10,457 nt of DNA from DATKCJ01 sp035513275 (GCA_035513275.1 DATKCJ010000068.1:1-10457), one strand, 5' to 3'. Positions 1 to 6,756 are shown, numbered from the stretch's first letter. Notes: a model not told the origin generated them from the letters alone. A program made the numbers and translations.

Positions 1-8
1 GCGCTACT

Positions 9-2198
9 TCAGAGGTGCAGCTCTTCCTGCACGCCCGTCGGCTTCACTGAGATGAACGAGCCGTAGCGTGTGATCCAGTCGTTGAGTTTCTCCAGATAGT
101 AGTGCGGGTCGTAGGGAGCCGACGCGGCGTCGAATTGCTCCAGCGGACGCGCACGCTGCCAGTCGGCGTTTTCACCGGGACGCTTCTGGAGAATATAATA
201 GGCAACGCGCTCGCCCATTCTCGGGCGGTTGCGCATCTGCAGCGCAGCCTCGGCCGCGGCGCGACGCGGCTTGCCCCCGGCCTCGATCATCGCGAGATAA
301 GCCTCCGGGCTTTGGCCGAGGTTCTCGGATTTCGCCAGTTCTTTCACTGGAAGCGTGCGGGCCTCGATCGCGGCGCGAAAGTGTTCGACAAGCTGCGCCG
401 GTGTCTCGCCGCCGGCGCCAAGGAGATTGTGGATGAGCGCGGTCGTGAGACGTCGCAGGTAAGGCTCGATCCCGCGCGAGCGCAAAGCCGAGCCGCGGAT
501 TGTCACCCGTTCGCCGTCGTAGAGCGCGTAGTTCTTCGCCTTGTAGCAGAACATCGACAAGTAGGTTCCGTCGAACTCGAGATCGATGCCCGGCGGGAGT
601 GTCTTGGAAACAACTTCAAGAAGCGCCTCAGGCTGGTTGTGCCAATTCTCGGAAGAGAGGTAGATGCCGTCCGTGTCAGCCTCGAGAATCTCGCAGCCTG
701 ATGCCTCGAACTCGGCGATGAGCCCTTTCAGAAGTTCTCGGCCGAGACGCGTGACTTCGCTCGCGAGCTCGCCGTCGCCGAAGCGCGCGCCGGAAAATCC
801 CAGGTAGCCGTAGAATGAGTTGATGAGGATCTTGAAGCTTGTTTGCCGCGCCTGGAACTCAGCGCGCTCGTCTTCCGTCGGCGCGGTGCGCGCGAGCGTC
901 TTGTATTTCAACCGGTAGTCGCGCAGCTCGCGAAGCAGCGGAATGAAGATGCCGAGCGAGTCGCTCTTCGGGTTGCGCGCCATGCCGAGCAGCAGGCTCG
1001 GATAGAGCGAGGCCACGTCGAAGTGCAGCACGTGCCGGAACACACCTTCCTTGAAGCTGCGCGTGAATCCACCCTCGAATCCCTCGATCGGTCCCGGTGC
1101 CGGACGCGCTGCACCTGCGTGGTAGTATTTCTCGAGGAAGAGCAGGTCTAGTTTGCCGGCAGAGCCGCGAAGCGTGATCTCCTGCAATGTCGTCGGAAAT
1201 GCCCGCGTCTGCTCATAGTAGGTCGGCAGCAGCAGGTCGGCGATGCCGCGCGTCTCACGCAGGTCGTCTGCAAGATAGGCGTCGAATCGCGCGCGATCGC
1301 TTCGGAAGACGTTTTGAATTTCCGCACCGGGGATGTAGGTGCGCTCCTCGCTCTCCTCCGCCGTGATGCCGAAGTAGACAGCAGAGTCCTTCAAGCCGTA
1401 GGACGACATCTCGCGCACGCTGATGTCGTAGAGTTGCACGAGGAGGTAGGTGTCGATGACCGAGCGACCCGGCACGTCGCACCGCGGAAAATCTATCCAT
1501 CGCTCCGCGACGCGCAGCCGGCTGCGACGCCACGATGCTTTTTGCCCGAACCGGCCCCATGCGCACGGAACCTTGAGGCGTTTCGCGCGGACGCGGAGGT
1601 AATCGAGGTCGAACTTGTAGAGATTGTGCCCCTCGATCGTGTCGGGGTCCTCTTCGGTGAGGACGGCGTTGAACGACTCAAGGAGCGCGCGCTCCGCTTC
1701 GTCCGTGTCGTCGGCGAGCGCGAGGATCCGGTCGCGTCCGTCGAACGAGAGCCCGATCGCAAGCACGCGGTCGCCGGCGATCTCGGGATCGCTGAAATGA
1801 TCGCCGCCCGCGGCAGCAGTTTCGATGTCGATCTGGCAGCGTCGAAGCCGGTTGAACGGCACCTTGTCGAACATCCGCCGCTCGCGCTGCAGCAGGAACT
1901 GGCTCTCGAACGGACGGACGGCGTCCCATTTGTCGGCGCCGCCGCTCTTGCGCGCGAGCGACTCGTAAGCACTGGTCGTCGATGCGACGGCGAGAAATCG
2001 GAATTCGCCCGGTCCCTTCAGGTGCTTGACCTCGACGCCGTTGGTCTCCGGCGGCTCGGTCGTCACCCACGCGAAGGGATGAAAGCCCGTGATCGCCTCG
2101 GCCCGCCCGCCGTCGATCGTTGCGAGCGAGACATGGGCGTGCCCACTTCCGTCGACCCAAACTCCGCAAATCGGAAGCTCTTCGGCAGACGGATTCAC
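9..2198 (-). CDS. Family B DNA polymerase with 3'-5' exonuclease domain
   Basis: This is a complete 729-residue family B (Pol II-like) DNA-directed DNA polymerase. The N-terminal half carries the proofreading exonuclease: Exo I is DIE at 124-126, Exo II is HNLYKFD at 191-197, and Exo III is YLADD at 308-312. The polymerase half has motif A, DVASLYPS, at 394-401; motif B, K456-x3-NSFYG, to 464; motif C, DTDG, at 508-511; and a KAKNY element at 553-557. All catalytic carboxylates are present, so both activities should be intact. It is shorter than E. coli Pol II (about 780 residues). The start is a GTG at 2198 with no clear Shine-Dalgarno sequence, 18 bp after the membrane-protein gene upstream, so the two may share a transcript. 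Family knowledge suggests repair or replication-restart synthesis rather than main replication. I saw no other repair gene nearby. The polymerase class is certain; the specific role is not. Confidence 0.95.
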   Translation of the reverse strand: MNPSAEELPICGVWVDGSGHAHVSLATIDGGRAEAITGFHPFAWVTTEPPETNGVEVKHLKGPGEFRFLAVASTTSAYESLARKSGGADKWDAVRPFESQFLLQRERRMFDKVPFNRLRRCQIDIETAAAGGDHFSDPEIAGDRVLAIGLSFDGRDRILALADDTDEAERALLESFNAVLTEEDPDTIEGHNLYKFDLDYLRVRAKRLKVPCAWGRFGQKASWRRSRLRVAERWIDFPRCDVPGRSVIDTYLLVQLYDISVREMSSYGLKDSAVYFGITAEESEERTYIPGAEIQNVFRSDRARFDAYLADDLRETRGIADLLLPTYYEQTRAFPTTLQEITLRGSAGKLDLLFLEKYYHAGAARPAPGPIEGFEGGFTRSFKEGVFRHVLHFDVASLYPSLLLGMARNPKSDSLGIFIPLLRELRDYRLKYKTLARTAPTEDERAEFQARQTSFKILINSFYGYLGFSGARFGDGELASEVTRLGRELLKGLIAEFEASGCEILEADTDGIYLSSENWHNQPEALLEVVSKTLPPGIDLEFDGTYLSMFCYKAKNYALYDGERVTIRGSALRSRGIEPYLRRLTTALIHNLLGAGGETPAQLVEHFRAAIEARTLPVKELAKSENLGQSPEAYLAMIEAGGKPRRAAAEAALQMRNRPRMGERVAYYILQKRPGENADWQRARPLEQFDAASAPYDPHYYLEKLNDWITRYGSFISVKPTGVQEELHL

Positions 2199-2216
2199 AG
2201 CACTAAGGCCGGCGGA

Positions 2217-2579
2217 TCAGCCCGCAACCGGCCTGGTGTAGACGAGAATGAGCGCGACAAGCACGAACAGGATTACGAGCGCGATGAACGGGGCGGGATT
2301 GCCCCTGCGCTTCCAAGCCATGCCGCCGATAGCAGCGAGTCCCAGCCAGCAGACGACCTTGCCCCACATCCAAAACGGCCAATTGGCGGGATTCGGCAAC
2401 CCGTGGAGCGCAGTCGCCAGGCCGAAGCCTCCAACCAGCGCAAGAACGGTGAGCACACCGACAAGCATCGAGAGCATCTTCCGCTTCGACTCAGGCGCGC
2501 CGGCGAAGATCGCGAAGATCGTAGCCGTAAGGAAAAGGACGCTCGCGACGTGCAGGACCTGGTAGACCATGATTTTCAT
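2217..2579 (-). CDS. Small four-helix integral membrane protein, function unknown
   Basis: This 120-residue protein has four predicted membrane helices, at about residues 8-27, 35-56, 66-88 and 97-115. The central segment is rich in Trp and Gly (NWPFWMWGK, 66-74) and a basic WKRRGN stretch precedes the last helix. I do not recognise the family. I chose the ATG at 2579 because GGGAG lies just upstream, although the 3-nt spacing is short. A second ATG three codons later (2570, MVYQVLH) would give 12 nt and is also possible. The open frame continues upstream to 2678, but that part runs through a terminator hairpin and is unlikely to be translated. The start lies 38 bp past that terminator, so expression needs read-through or a promoter within 2580-2617. 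That interval holds an 8-bp palindrome, CCACGTGG, at 2606-2613, a possible operator. polB follows 18 bp downstream. Confidence 0.75.
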   Translation of the reverse strand: MKIMVYQVLHVASVLFLTATIFAIFAGAPESKRKMLSMLVGVLTVLALVGGFGLATALHGLPNPANWPFWMWGKVVCWLGLAAIGGMAWKRRGNPAPFIALVILFVLVALILVYTRPVAG

Positions 2580-2617
2580 AGACTCCCGAGGGTGCCCGCT
2601 GTCCGCCACGTGGAAAC

Positions 2618-2643
2618 AAAAAACGGCGGCCTCTCGGCCGCCG
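2618..2643 (-). terminator. Rho-independent terminator behind the structured RNA
   Basis: A perfect 8-bp GC stem (2624-2631 with 2636-2643) closes a four-base loop at 2632-2635. On the minus strand it is followed by six T residues (2618-2623), then GTTT. This orientation stops minus-strand transcription arriving from the structured RNA gene at 2644-2832. On the plus strand the stem is followed by A residues, so it would not act in that direction. Confidence 0.85.
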
Positions 2644-2832
2644 AAAAAAAAGTGCACCCCACCTGTGTCGAGTGTCAAACGGCTCTAGTCCGTTTTGAGT
2701 ATAGGTGGGCACCTATCCGGCGGCGTCTGTCTTCCGATTTACGGCCTGACATCTTCCAACCGTTTTCGGCTCCCTTAAATAGCCAAGGATGAGAGCGGGT
2801 GTTAAAACAACTCGGGCACTGCAGGGTGCACC
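2644..2832 (-). ncRNA. Candidate structured small RNA of about 185 nt, possibly 6S RNA
   Basis: No protein gene fits here, but the minus strand folds well. The ends pair (2824-2831 with 2652-2659, 8 bp) and the rod continues inward through short loops: GUG/CAC (2817-2819 with 2665-2667) and CGAGU/ACUCG (2810-2814 with 2669-2673). Beyond it the strands open. The 3' side carries a hairpin of 6 bp (2677-2682 with 2690-2695), extendable past one bulged base. A further stem joins 2787-2790 with 2715-2718 and 2782-2784 with 2719-2721. Competing or additional hairpins are ATAGGT/ACCTAT (2701-2716), TGTC/GACA (2728-2751) and GGCT/AGCC (2768-2784). The closing stem is followed by eight T residues and then a second terminator. 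A closing rod, central bubble with a 3'-side hairpin and length near 180 nt are the known layout of 6S RNA, which binds RNA polymerase. I could not match 6S sequence, so that name is a hypothesis. A cis-acting leader of the downstream membrane-protein gene is the main alternative. Confidence 0.6.
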
Positions 2833-2836
2833 AAAA

Positions 2837-2864
2837 ACCCTATCAGCGCGGCACGGTCGGTCAA
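2837..2864 (-). promoter_or_regulatory. Promoter of the structured RNA
   Basis: On the minus strand TTGACC (2859-2864, five of six consensus -35 bases) stands 16 nt before TAGGGT (2837-2842, a weaker -10 keeping the T, A and final T). A start about five to seven bases later falls at or next to 2832, exactly where the RNA's closing stem begins. This agreement between promoter and fold is the best reason to call an independent RNA gene. Confidence 0.55.
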
Positions 2865-2947
2865 CCGAGTTCGCCCCGAAACGCACCGAAAAATTCGCGC
2901 GAAAAATGCATTCGTGGCTTGCGTCGCGCGGCTTCGGCGCTCTCGCG

Positions 2948-3463
2948 TCAGCGACCTCGCCGCATCGCGCGACCAAGCCACTTTCGCGCGAATCCGCGCG
3001 CCTGCCACATCGCAGCAAGTCCCGTTGCCGCAAGCCCAGCGAGCGACGCAGCGCCGAACGCGGATTCGAAAAGCAAGAACACGTCCGTCACCAGAAATGT
3101 GCCCGCGGCCACGAACGCCGCTAAGTCGGTGCGGCGCATGAGACGTGCGCGCCACTGCCACGCGATCGCGACGACGAACAAGACGATCGCGAGCGCCGCC
3201 GACACTGCGGCAAACTTCTCCGCAGTTTCCACGCGGTTCTCGTTCACAAGTGCAAGTGCGAGCACGATCAGCAGCGCCTGGTTGAAGATGCCAAATCCAA
3301 GCAACAAGCCGTAGACGAGTTGTGGAGTGACGGGGAACTTTTCGCCAGAAATGTTCAGCCGCGCGGCCATCGCGCAACCCGAGCAGCAATACGCTTCTTC
3401 GCCATCCGCACGCCGCAGCGAACGAAACGGGAGGCCGCAGTAGCTGCACACGAGTCGCTCCAC
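2948..3463 (-). CDS. Membrane protein with Cys-rich metal-binding domain of the P-type ATPase N-terminal type
   Basis: This 171-residue protein opens with a cysteine cluster, CSYCGLPF at 6-13 and YCCSGC at 25-30. That spacing is typical of the metal-binding domain (Pfam ATPase-cat_bd, PF12156) found at the N-terminus of CcoI/FixI-type copper P-type ATPases. No ATPase core follows. Instead there are four predicted helices at about 48-72, 84-103, 113-133 and 136-153, and a very basic tail, RGFARKWLGRAMRRGR. The GTG start at 3463 has GGAG eight bases upstream and lies 2 bp after the stop of the DUF2017-like gene, so it is the last gene of the proS-clpS operon. The role is unknown. By analogy it might sense, sequester or deliver copper at the membrane, but this is inference. 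All five cysteines (6, 9, 26, 27, 30) are intact. It could be a relic of a larger transporter, though the ordered helices argue against random decay. Confidence 0.8.
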   Translation of the reverse strand: MERLVCSYCGLPFRSLRRADGEEAYCCSGCAMAARLNISGEKFPVTPQLVYGLLLGFGIFNQALLIVLALALVNENRVETAEKFAAVSAALAIVLFVVAIAWQWRARLMRRTDLAAFVAAGTFLVTDVFLLFESAFGAASLAGLAATGLAAMWQARGFARKWLGRAMRRGR

Positions 3464-3465
3464 AC

Positions 3466-3930
3466 TCAGTTCTCCGAAATGCCGGGATCCATGTGGCGGA
3501 TCAGAATCTCCTGAAACGACGCGAGGAAGACGTAGGCCATGAATCCAGTTCGCTCCCCGGAACCGAGAGAATCGTAATCGAAGTCGCCGCCCTCAAGTGC
3601 CTCGTCGGTGACGCTCTTCAGGACCTCCGTGCGAAGCTTGAGCCGTGCACTCGCGCAGGCTCGCACCACGGCCTCGCAAGACTCCTCGGGAAACTCGAGC
3701 ACGCCCGTCTCGCGAAACTCCTCGCCGAAAAGGTCCTTGAAAAATTGCATCTCCGAGCGGTAGGACTCGAGCAGATCGTCGTGCCAGCTCTCGCGGATCT
3801 CGTGGTCAACCGCGCCGAGGTCGGGCGTCGCCGGCAGGTCCGCACTGTCGGGATCGAGCAGCGGCAGGATGAAATCGACGAGCGGTGCCACCACCGGCAG
3901 GGCGAGTCGAATTTCAATGAGTTTGCCCAT
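3466..3930 (-). CDS. DUF2017-like protein paired with ClpS
   Basis: This 154-residue, acidic, mostly helical, soluble protein has no membrane segment or signal peptide. It resembles the DUF2017 family (PF09438), which in Actinobacteria is encoded directly after clpS. The shared layout is a short N-terminal strand (IEIRLALP), an acidic middle, an EFPEE...VVRACASARLKLRTEVL helix around 79-104, and a C-terminal helix ERTGFMAYVFLASFQEILI (126-144). I chose the ATG at 3930; the frame is open further upstream but that part is antisense-like and arginine/serine-rich. The start lies inside the end of clpS (17-bp overlap) with only a weak CGAG upstream, so translation probably depends on clpS. Its position suggests a partner or modulator of ClpS/Clp protease; no biochemical role is established to my knowledge. 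The family call rests on context plus moderate resemblance, not on a search. Confidence 0.75.
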   Translation of the reverse strand: MGKLIEIRLALPVVAPLVDFILPLLDPDSADLPATPDLGAVDHEIRESWHDDLLESYRSEMQFFKDLFGEEFRETGVLEFPEESCEAVVRACASARLKLRTEVLKSVTDEALEGGDFDYDSLGSGERTGFMAYVFLASFQEILIRHMDPGISEN

Positions 3931-4219
3931 GCTCGAGTATCGCCGTGAGCTGCCATTGCTGCAACCTGTGCACGTAGCCTTCGGCCGTCTCTCTCGCGCC
4001 GCTCCACACGACCGAACGCCCGCGCTCGTGGACCTCGAGCATGTGTCTCCGCGCGCGTGTGGTGTCGAATCCGAAGACCCGTTTGAAAACAAGGACGACG
4101 TAGGACATCAGGTTCACCGGATCGTTGAGCACCACGACCCGCCACTCCTCATCGAGCGCAGCCTTGGTGACTTCCTCGAGTTGTGGAGTGGATGCGGGCT
4201 TTGCCTGTGCGTGGGTCAT
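3914..4219 (-). CDS. clpS: ATP-dependent Clp protease adaptor ClpS
   Basis: ClpS (101 residues) delivers proteins with bulky hydrophobic N-terminal residues to ClpAP/ClpCP, the bacterial N-degron pathway, in the cytoplasm. The flexible N-terminal tail is residues 1-24. The core begins at WRVVVLNDPVNLMSYVV (26-42) with Asn32 and Asp33 at the substrate-binding site, then MLEVHERGRSVV (60-71) with the conserved His64. The second acidic residue of the E. coli NDD motif is replaced by Pro34, as in actinobacterial-type ClpS with NDPVN. The ATG at 4219 gives the usual length; the open frame runs on to 4306 inside proS but lacks support. The start overlaps the proS stop in an ATGA, indicating translational coupling, and the end overlaps the DUF2017-like gene by 17 bp. 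No Clp ATPase gene lies in the window. Confidence 0.95.
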   Translation of the reverse strand: MTHAQAKPASTPQLEEVTKAALDEEWRVVVLNDPVNLMSYVVLVFKRVFGFDTTRARRHMLEVHERGRSVVWSGARETAEGYVHRLQQWQLTAILEHGQTH

Positions 4220-5979
4220 GCAGCCGAACCTTGCTTGACGAGCGCCGCGACGCGCGCCGCCGCATCCGCGACCGGCACGCGCTCGACGCCGGGAGCTGTG
4301 CGCCACTTCGCTTCGAAGACGCCGTCCTTGAGCCCCTTGCCGCCGACGGTGAGTCGAAGCGGAATGCCGATCAGGTCGGCGTCCTTGAACTTCACGCCAG
4401 GCCGCTCGTCACGATCATCGATGAGCACATCCGCGCCGGCGGCTGTCGCGGATGTCGCGAGTGCGAGCGCGAGTTCCATTGCCTCGGGCATCTTCGGATC
4501 GAGCACGGTCACGATCACCTGATAGGGCGCGACGTTCCACGGCCAGAGCACGCCATCGTTGTCGTGGCATTGCTCAATCACCGCCTGAAGCGTTCGCGAG
4601 ATTCCGATGCCGTAGCAGCCCATCACCATCGGGCGGACCTGCTTCTCGGCATCGGTGAACGTGGCGTTGAATTTCTCGGCATACTTGGTGCCGAGAATAA
4701 AGACATGCCCCACCTCGATCGCCCGCCCGATCTTGAGCGGCTTGCCGCTCTTCGGGCACGGCTCGCCTTCGCGCACTTTCCGGAAATCGCCGAACGAAGT
4801 CACCTGGAGGTCGCGCGCGACGTTGACGTTGCGAAGATGGAATCCGTCGCGGTTCGCGCCGGTGACGCCGTTGCCGATGAGGCGCACCGCGTGGTCGGCG
4901 TAGATTCCAGCGACTCCGGTTCCGTGGTTGAGCGTGCCGCGAACTGTGCCGAGACTTCCTGGCTTCGCACCGAGTGTTGCTACGATCTCCTCGGGTGTCG
5001 CCGGACGGAAGACGGTGAAGCCGAGCGAACCGAGCTTTGCCTCTTCGAGTTGATCCTCGCCGCGAAGGACGACGAGGAATGGCTTCCCGTCGCCGATGTA
5101 GACGAGCGTCTTGAACTGCGCCGTGGCCGGCACGTTGTGCGGCTCGCGTGCGAGGCCGGCTATCGTCGTGACGCCGGGCGTCGCAAATTCCTCAAGCGCG
5201 CCGACAGGCGCTGCGTCGACGAGATCCGGCGGCACAATGCCGCTCGTTGCCTTCTCGCGATTCGCCGCGTAGCCGCTCCCCTCGCAGTAGACGACATCGT
5301 CGTCGCCGACCTCGGCCGGCACCATGAACTCGTGCGAGTAATCGCCGCCCATCACTCCTGTGTCGGCCTCTACGCTGATCGCCTTGAGTCCGCAGCGGGC
5401 GAAGAAGCGCGTGTAGGCTTCACGCATCTTGTGGTAGGACACGATCGCGCCGGCGTCATCGACGTCGAAACTGTAACCGTCCTTCATGACGAACTCGCGT
5501 GCGCGCATCAGGCCGTAGCGCGGCCGGATCTCGTTACGAAACTTCGTCGCGATTTGGTAGAAATTGCGCGGCAGGTCGCGGTAGCTCGAAATGTCGCCCG
5601 CGACGAGCGGCGTGACGACTTCCTCGTGCGTGGGCCCGAGTACGAACTCCGGCTCGGCAGGCGGCCGCTGGCCGGCACCCGCGCTTGATGCGCTGAACAT
5701 GACCTCGCGCACTGCAGCCCAGCGCGGCCCCTGGCGCCAAGTGTCAGCGGGATGAATCTGCGGCATGAGCACCTCGATCGCGCCCGCGCGGTTCATTTCC
5801 TCGCGGCAGATTTGGGAGATCTTCTGCATGACCTTCAGTCCAAGCGGCAGGTAGGTGTAGATGCCTCCCGTCAGCTTGCGGACGAGCCCGGCCCGAAGGA
5901 GAAGCTTGTGTGAGGCGATCTCGGCGTCCGCCGGGCTCTCCTTGAGTGTGGGGATGAAAGTCTGCGACCAGTTTTGCAT
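4216..5979 (-). CDS. proS: Prolyl-tRNA synthetase, bacterial type with editing domain
   Basis: This 587-residue class II aminoacyl-tRNA synthetase charges tRNA-Pro with proline. Motif 1 lies in GGIYTYLPLGLKVMQKI (38-54), the TxE loop is THEE at 117-120, motif 2 is FRNEIRPR at 147-154 with the following GLMRAREF, and motif 3 is GIGISR at 457-462. Between motifs 2 and 3 sits the INS editing domain (about 228-400), which clears misacylated Ala-tRNA-Pro; its catalytic lysine is probably K290 in FKTLVY. The anticodon-binding domain occupies about 485-587. Full bacterial (ProS type 1) length supports the ATG at 5979, which has no clear Shine-Dalgarno sequence. The same frame stays open for over 580 codons further upstream, antisense to other genes, and is not coding there. 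Residues 95-109, a Gly/Ala/Pro-rich stretch before the TxE loop, look longer than usual. It is the first gene of the operon with clpS. Confidence 0.97.
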   Translation of the reverse strand: MQNWSQTFIPTLKESPADAEIASHKLLLRAGLVRKLTGGIYTYLPLGLKVMQKISQICREEMNRAGAIEVLMPQIHPADTWRQGPRWAAVREVMFSASSAGAGQRPPAEPEFVLGPTHEEVVTPLVAGDISSYRDLPRNFYQIATKFRNEIRPRYGLMRAREFVMKDGYSFDVDDAGAIVSYHKMREAYTRFFARCGLKAISVEADTGVMGGDYSHEFMVPAEVGDDDVVYCEGSGYAANREKATSGIVPPDLVDAAPVGALEEFATPGVTTIAGLAREPHNVPATAQFKTLVYIGDGKPFLVVLRGEDQLEEAKLGSLGFTVFRPATPEEIVATLGAKPGSLGTVRGTLNHGTGVAGIYADHAVRLIGNGVTGANRDGFHLRNVNVARDLQVTSFGDFRKVREGEPCPKSGKPLKIGRAIEVGHVFILGTKYAEKFNATFTDAEKQVRPMVMGCYGIGISRTLQAVIEQCHDNDGVLWPWNVAPYQVIVTVLDPKMPEAMELALALATSATAAGADVLIDDRDERPGVKFKDADLIGIPLRLTVGGKGLKDGVFEAKWRTAPGVERVPVADAAARVAALVKQGSAA

Positions 5980-6019
5980 GTCGAAGGGATCAAGAGAACA
6001 AGGCCACCTTGCCCTTTCA

Positions 6020-6025
6020 ATTGTA
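6020..6025 (-). promoter_or_regulatory. Possible -10 element for the proS operon
   Basis: On the minus strand TACAAT matches five of six -10 bases and would place the start of transcription about 30-35 bases before the proS ATG, in the divergent gap between proS and the plus-strand membrane-protein gene. A matching -35 is not convincing: the nearest candidate, TTGGGT at 6046-6051, is 20 nt away. Confidence 0.3.
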
Positions 6026-6072
6026 TTTGCGACGCGGGCCGCCCGACCCAATCTGCGCCGACGAGCACATTG

Positions 6073-6705
6073 ATGAACCCTCCCCCGCCCCGGGCGCCCC
6101 GCCCGAAGAAGAAGCCGTGGCCCATGAAGTGGGTCGCAGTTGTCATCGTGATCGGCATCGCGCTCTACACGTGGCTCACGCTCGAGTTCCGCAAACCTGA
6201 GCGTCCGAACGAGCCTTGGACCGACCAGCGCGTGCGCGCCGAACTGGCGGCACTGACCGAGGCCGGTTGGGCGAAGTCCGAAGTCCCTTTCGAGCGGGTC
6301 ACCGAGTTTCCCGCGTCGCGTGGCAACGTGTCCCTGGGCCAGGCGATGCCCATCGTCGACTTGCTGCGCCAAACAACGCTCGACCCCTGGCACCTGCCGA
6401 TCGAGGTAACCGATTCGATGGCTCCCGCGGAGTGGTCCGCCAGCCAGCCCTACACCGCCTACCTCAAGCTCGATCTCGACACCGACCGAATGCAGATCGG
6501 CGGCTTCACCGTCTTTCGAAAAGGAGCGCACGTAATCCTTGTCCCGCGCTGGGAGCGTGTGCCGGGCGATCTCATCGCGCGCTCGCGCACCGCAACAGGG
6601 GGGCTGCTCTTCCAACCGGGCGATGTGCCGCCGGGCGAATACACCGTGACGGTTGTCGCGATCAAGTCGTGTGCGACGTGGCGGCTGGCGGTTCTCGGTG
6701 AATGA
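6073..6705 (+). CDS. Single-pass membrane protein, family not recognised
   Basis: This 210-residue protein has a short proline- and lysine-rich N-terminus (MNPPPPRAPRPKKKPWP), one hydrophobic helix at about 20-36, and a 170-residue domain that by the positive-inside rule should lie outside the cytoplasmic membrane. The domain has a helical part (about 50-105) and a strand-rich C-terminus (125-210) with YTAYLKLDLD, GGFTVFRKGAHVILVPRW and PPGEYTVTVVAI. I do not recognise a family or catalytic motif. The single cysteine at 200 rules out an obvious lipoprotein or disulfide. I chose the ATG at 6073 because it precedes the membrane anchor; the frame is open back to 5974 but that part would overlap the proS start. 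No strong ribosome binding site is visible. It lies 51 bp upstream of argA on the same strand, but I see no functional link to arginine biosynthesis. Confidence 0.7.
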   Translation: MNPPPPRAPRPKKKPWPMKWVAVVIVIGIALYTWLTLEFRKPERPNEPWTDQRVRAELAALTEAGWAKSEVPFERVTEFPASRGNVSLGQAMPIVDLLRQTTLDPWHLPIEVTDSMAPAEWSASQPYTAYLKLDLDTDRMQIGGFTVFRKGAHVILVPRWERVPGDLIARSRTATGGLLFQPGDVPPGEYTVTVVAIKSCATWRLAVLGE

Positions 6706-6724
6706 GTGTCCAGAATGCCGATTG

Positions 6725-6741
6725 ACGGGCGGGCCCGTTTT
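6725..6741 (+). terminator. Weak terminator-like hairpin before argA
   Basis: ACGGG (6725-6729) pairs with CCCGT (6734-6738) around a four-base loop, and the last stem base begins a run of four T residues (6738-6741). It is short and could attenuate rather than stop transcription between the membrane-protein gene and argA. The short stem and T tract make this uncertain. Confidence 0.3.
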
Positions 6742-6756
6742 ATCGAGAACCGAGCA

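Noticed and set aside
1314..2792. A 492-codon plus-strand open frame across polB, the small membrane protein and the RNA locus.
   Set aside because: It is antisense to a polymerase with all motifs intact, crosses two gene boundaries and a terminator, and shows no recognisable domain.
2644..2832. Other identities for the structured RNA: cobalamin riboswitch, SRP RNA, tmRNA or RNase P RNA.
   Set aside because: Short resemblances (GGGAGCC, GUCAGG...GGAAG) exist, but the cobalamin core, the SRP GGAA tip with its paired loop, the tmRNA tRNA-like ends and the RNase P conserved regions are absent.
2889..2905. TTCGCGCGAA followed by T5 on the minus strand, a possible terminator for the gene ending at 2948.
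   Set aside because: Only three base pairs can form around a usable loop, and the same 10-mer recurs inside that gene at 2983-2992, so it is probably compositional.
4183..5688. A 501-codon plus-strand open frame opposite proS.
   Set aside because: It is antisense to a well-supported synthetase and its translation is Arg/Glu/Asp-rich without motifs.
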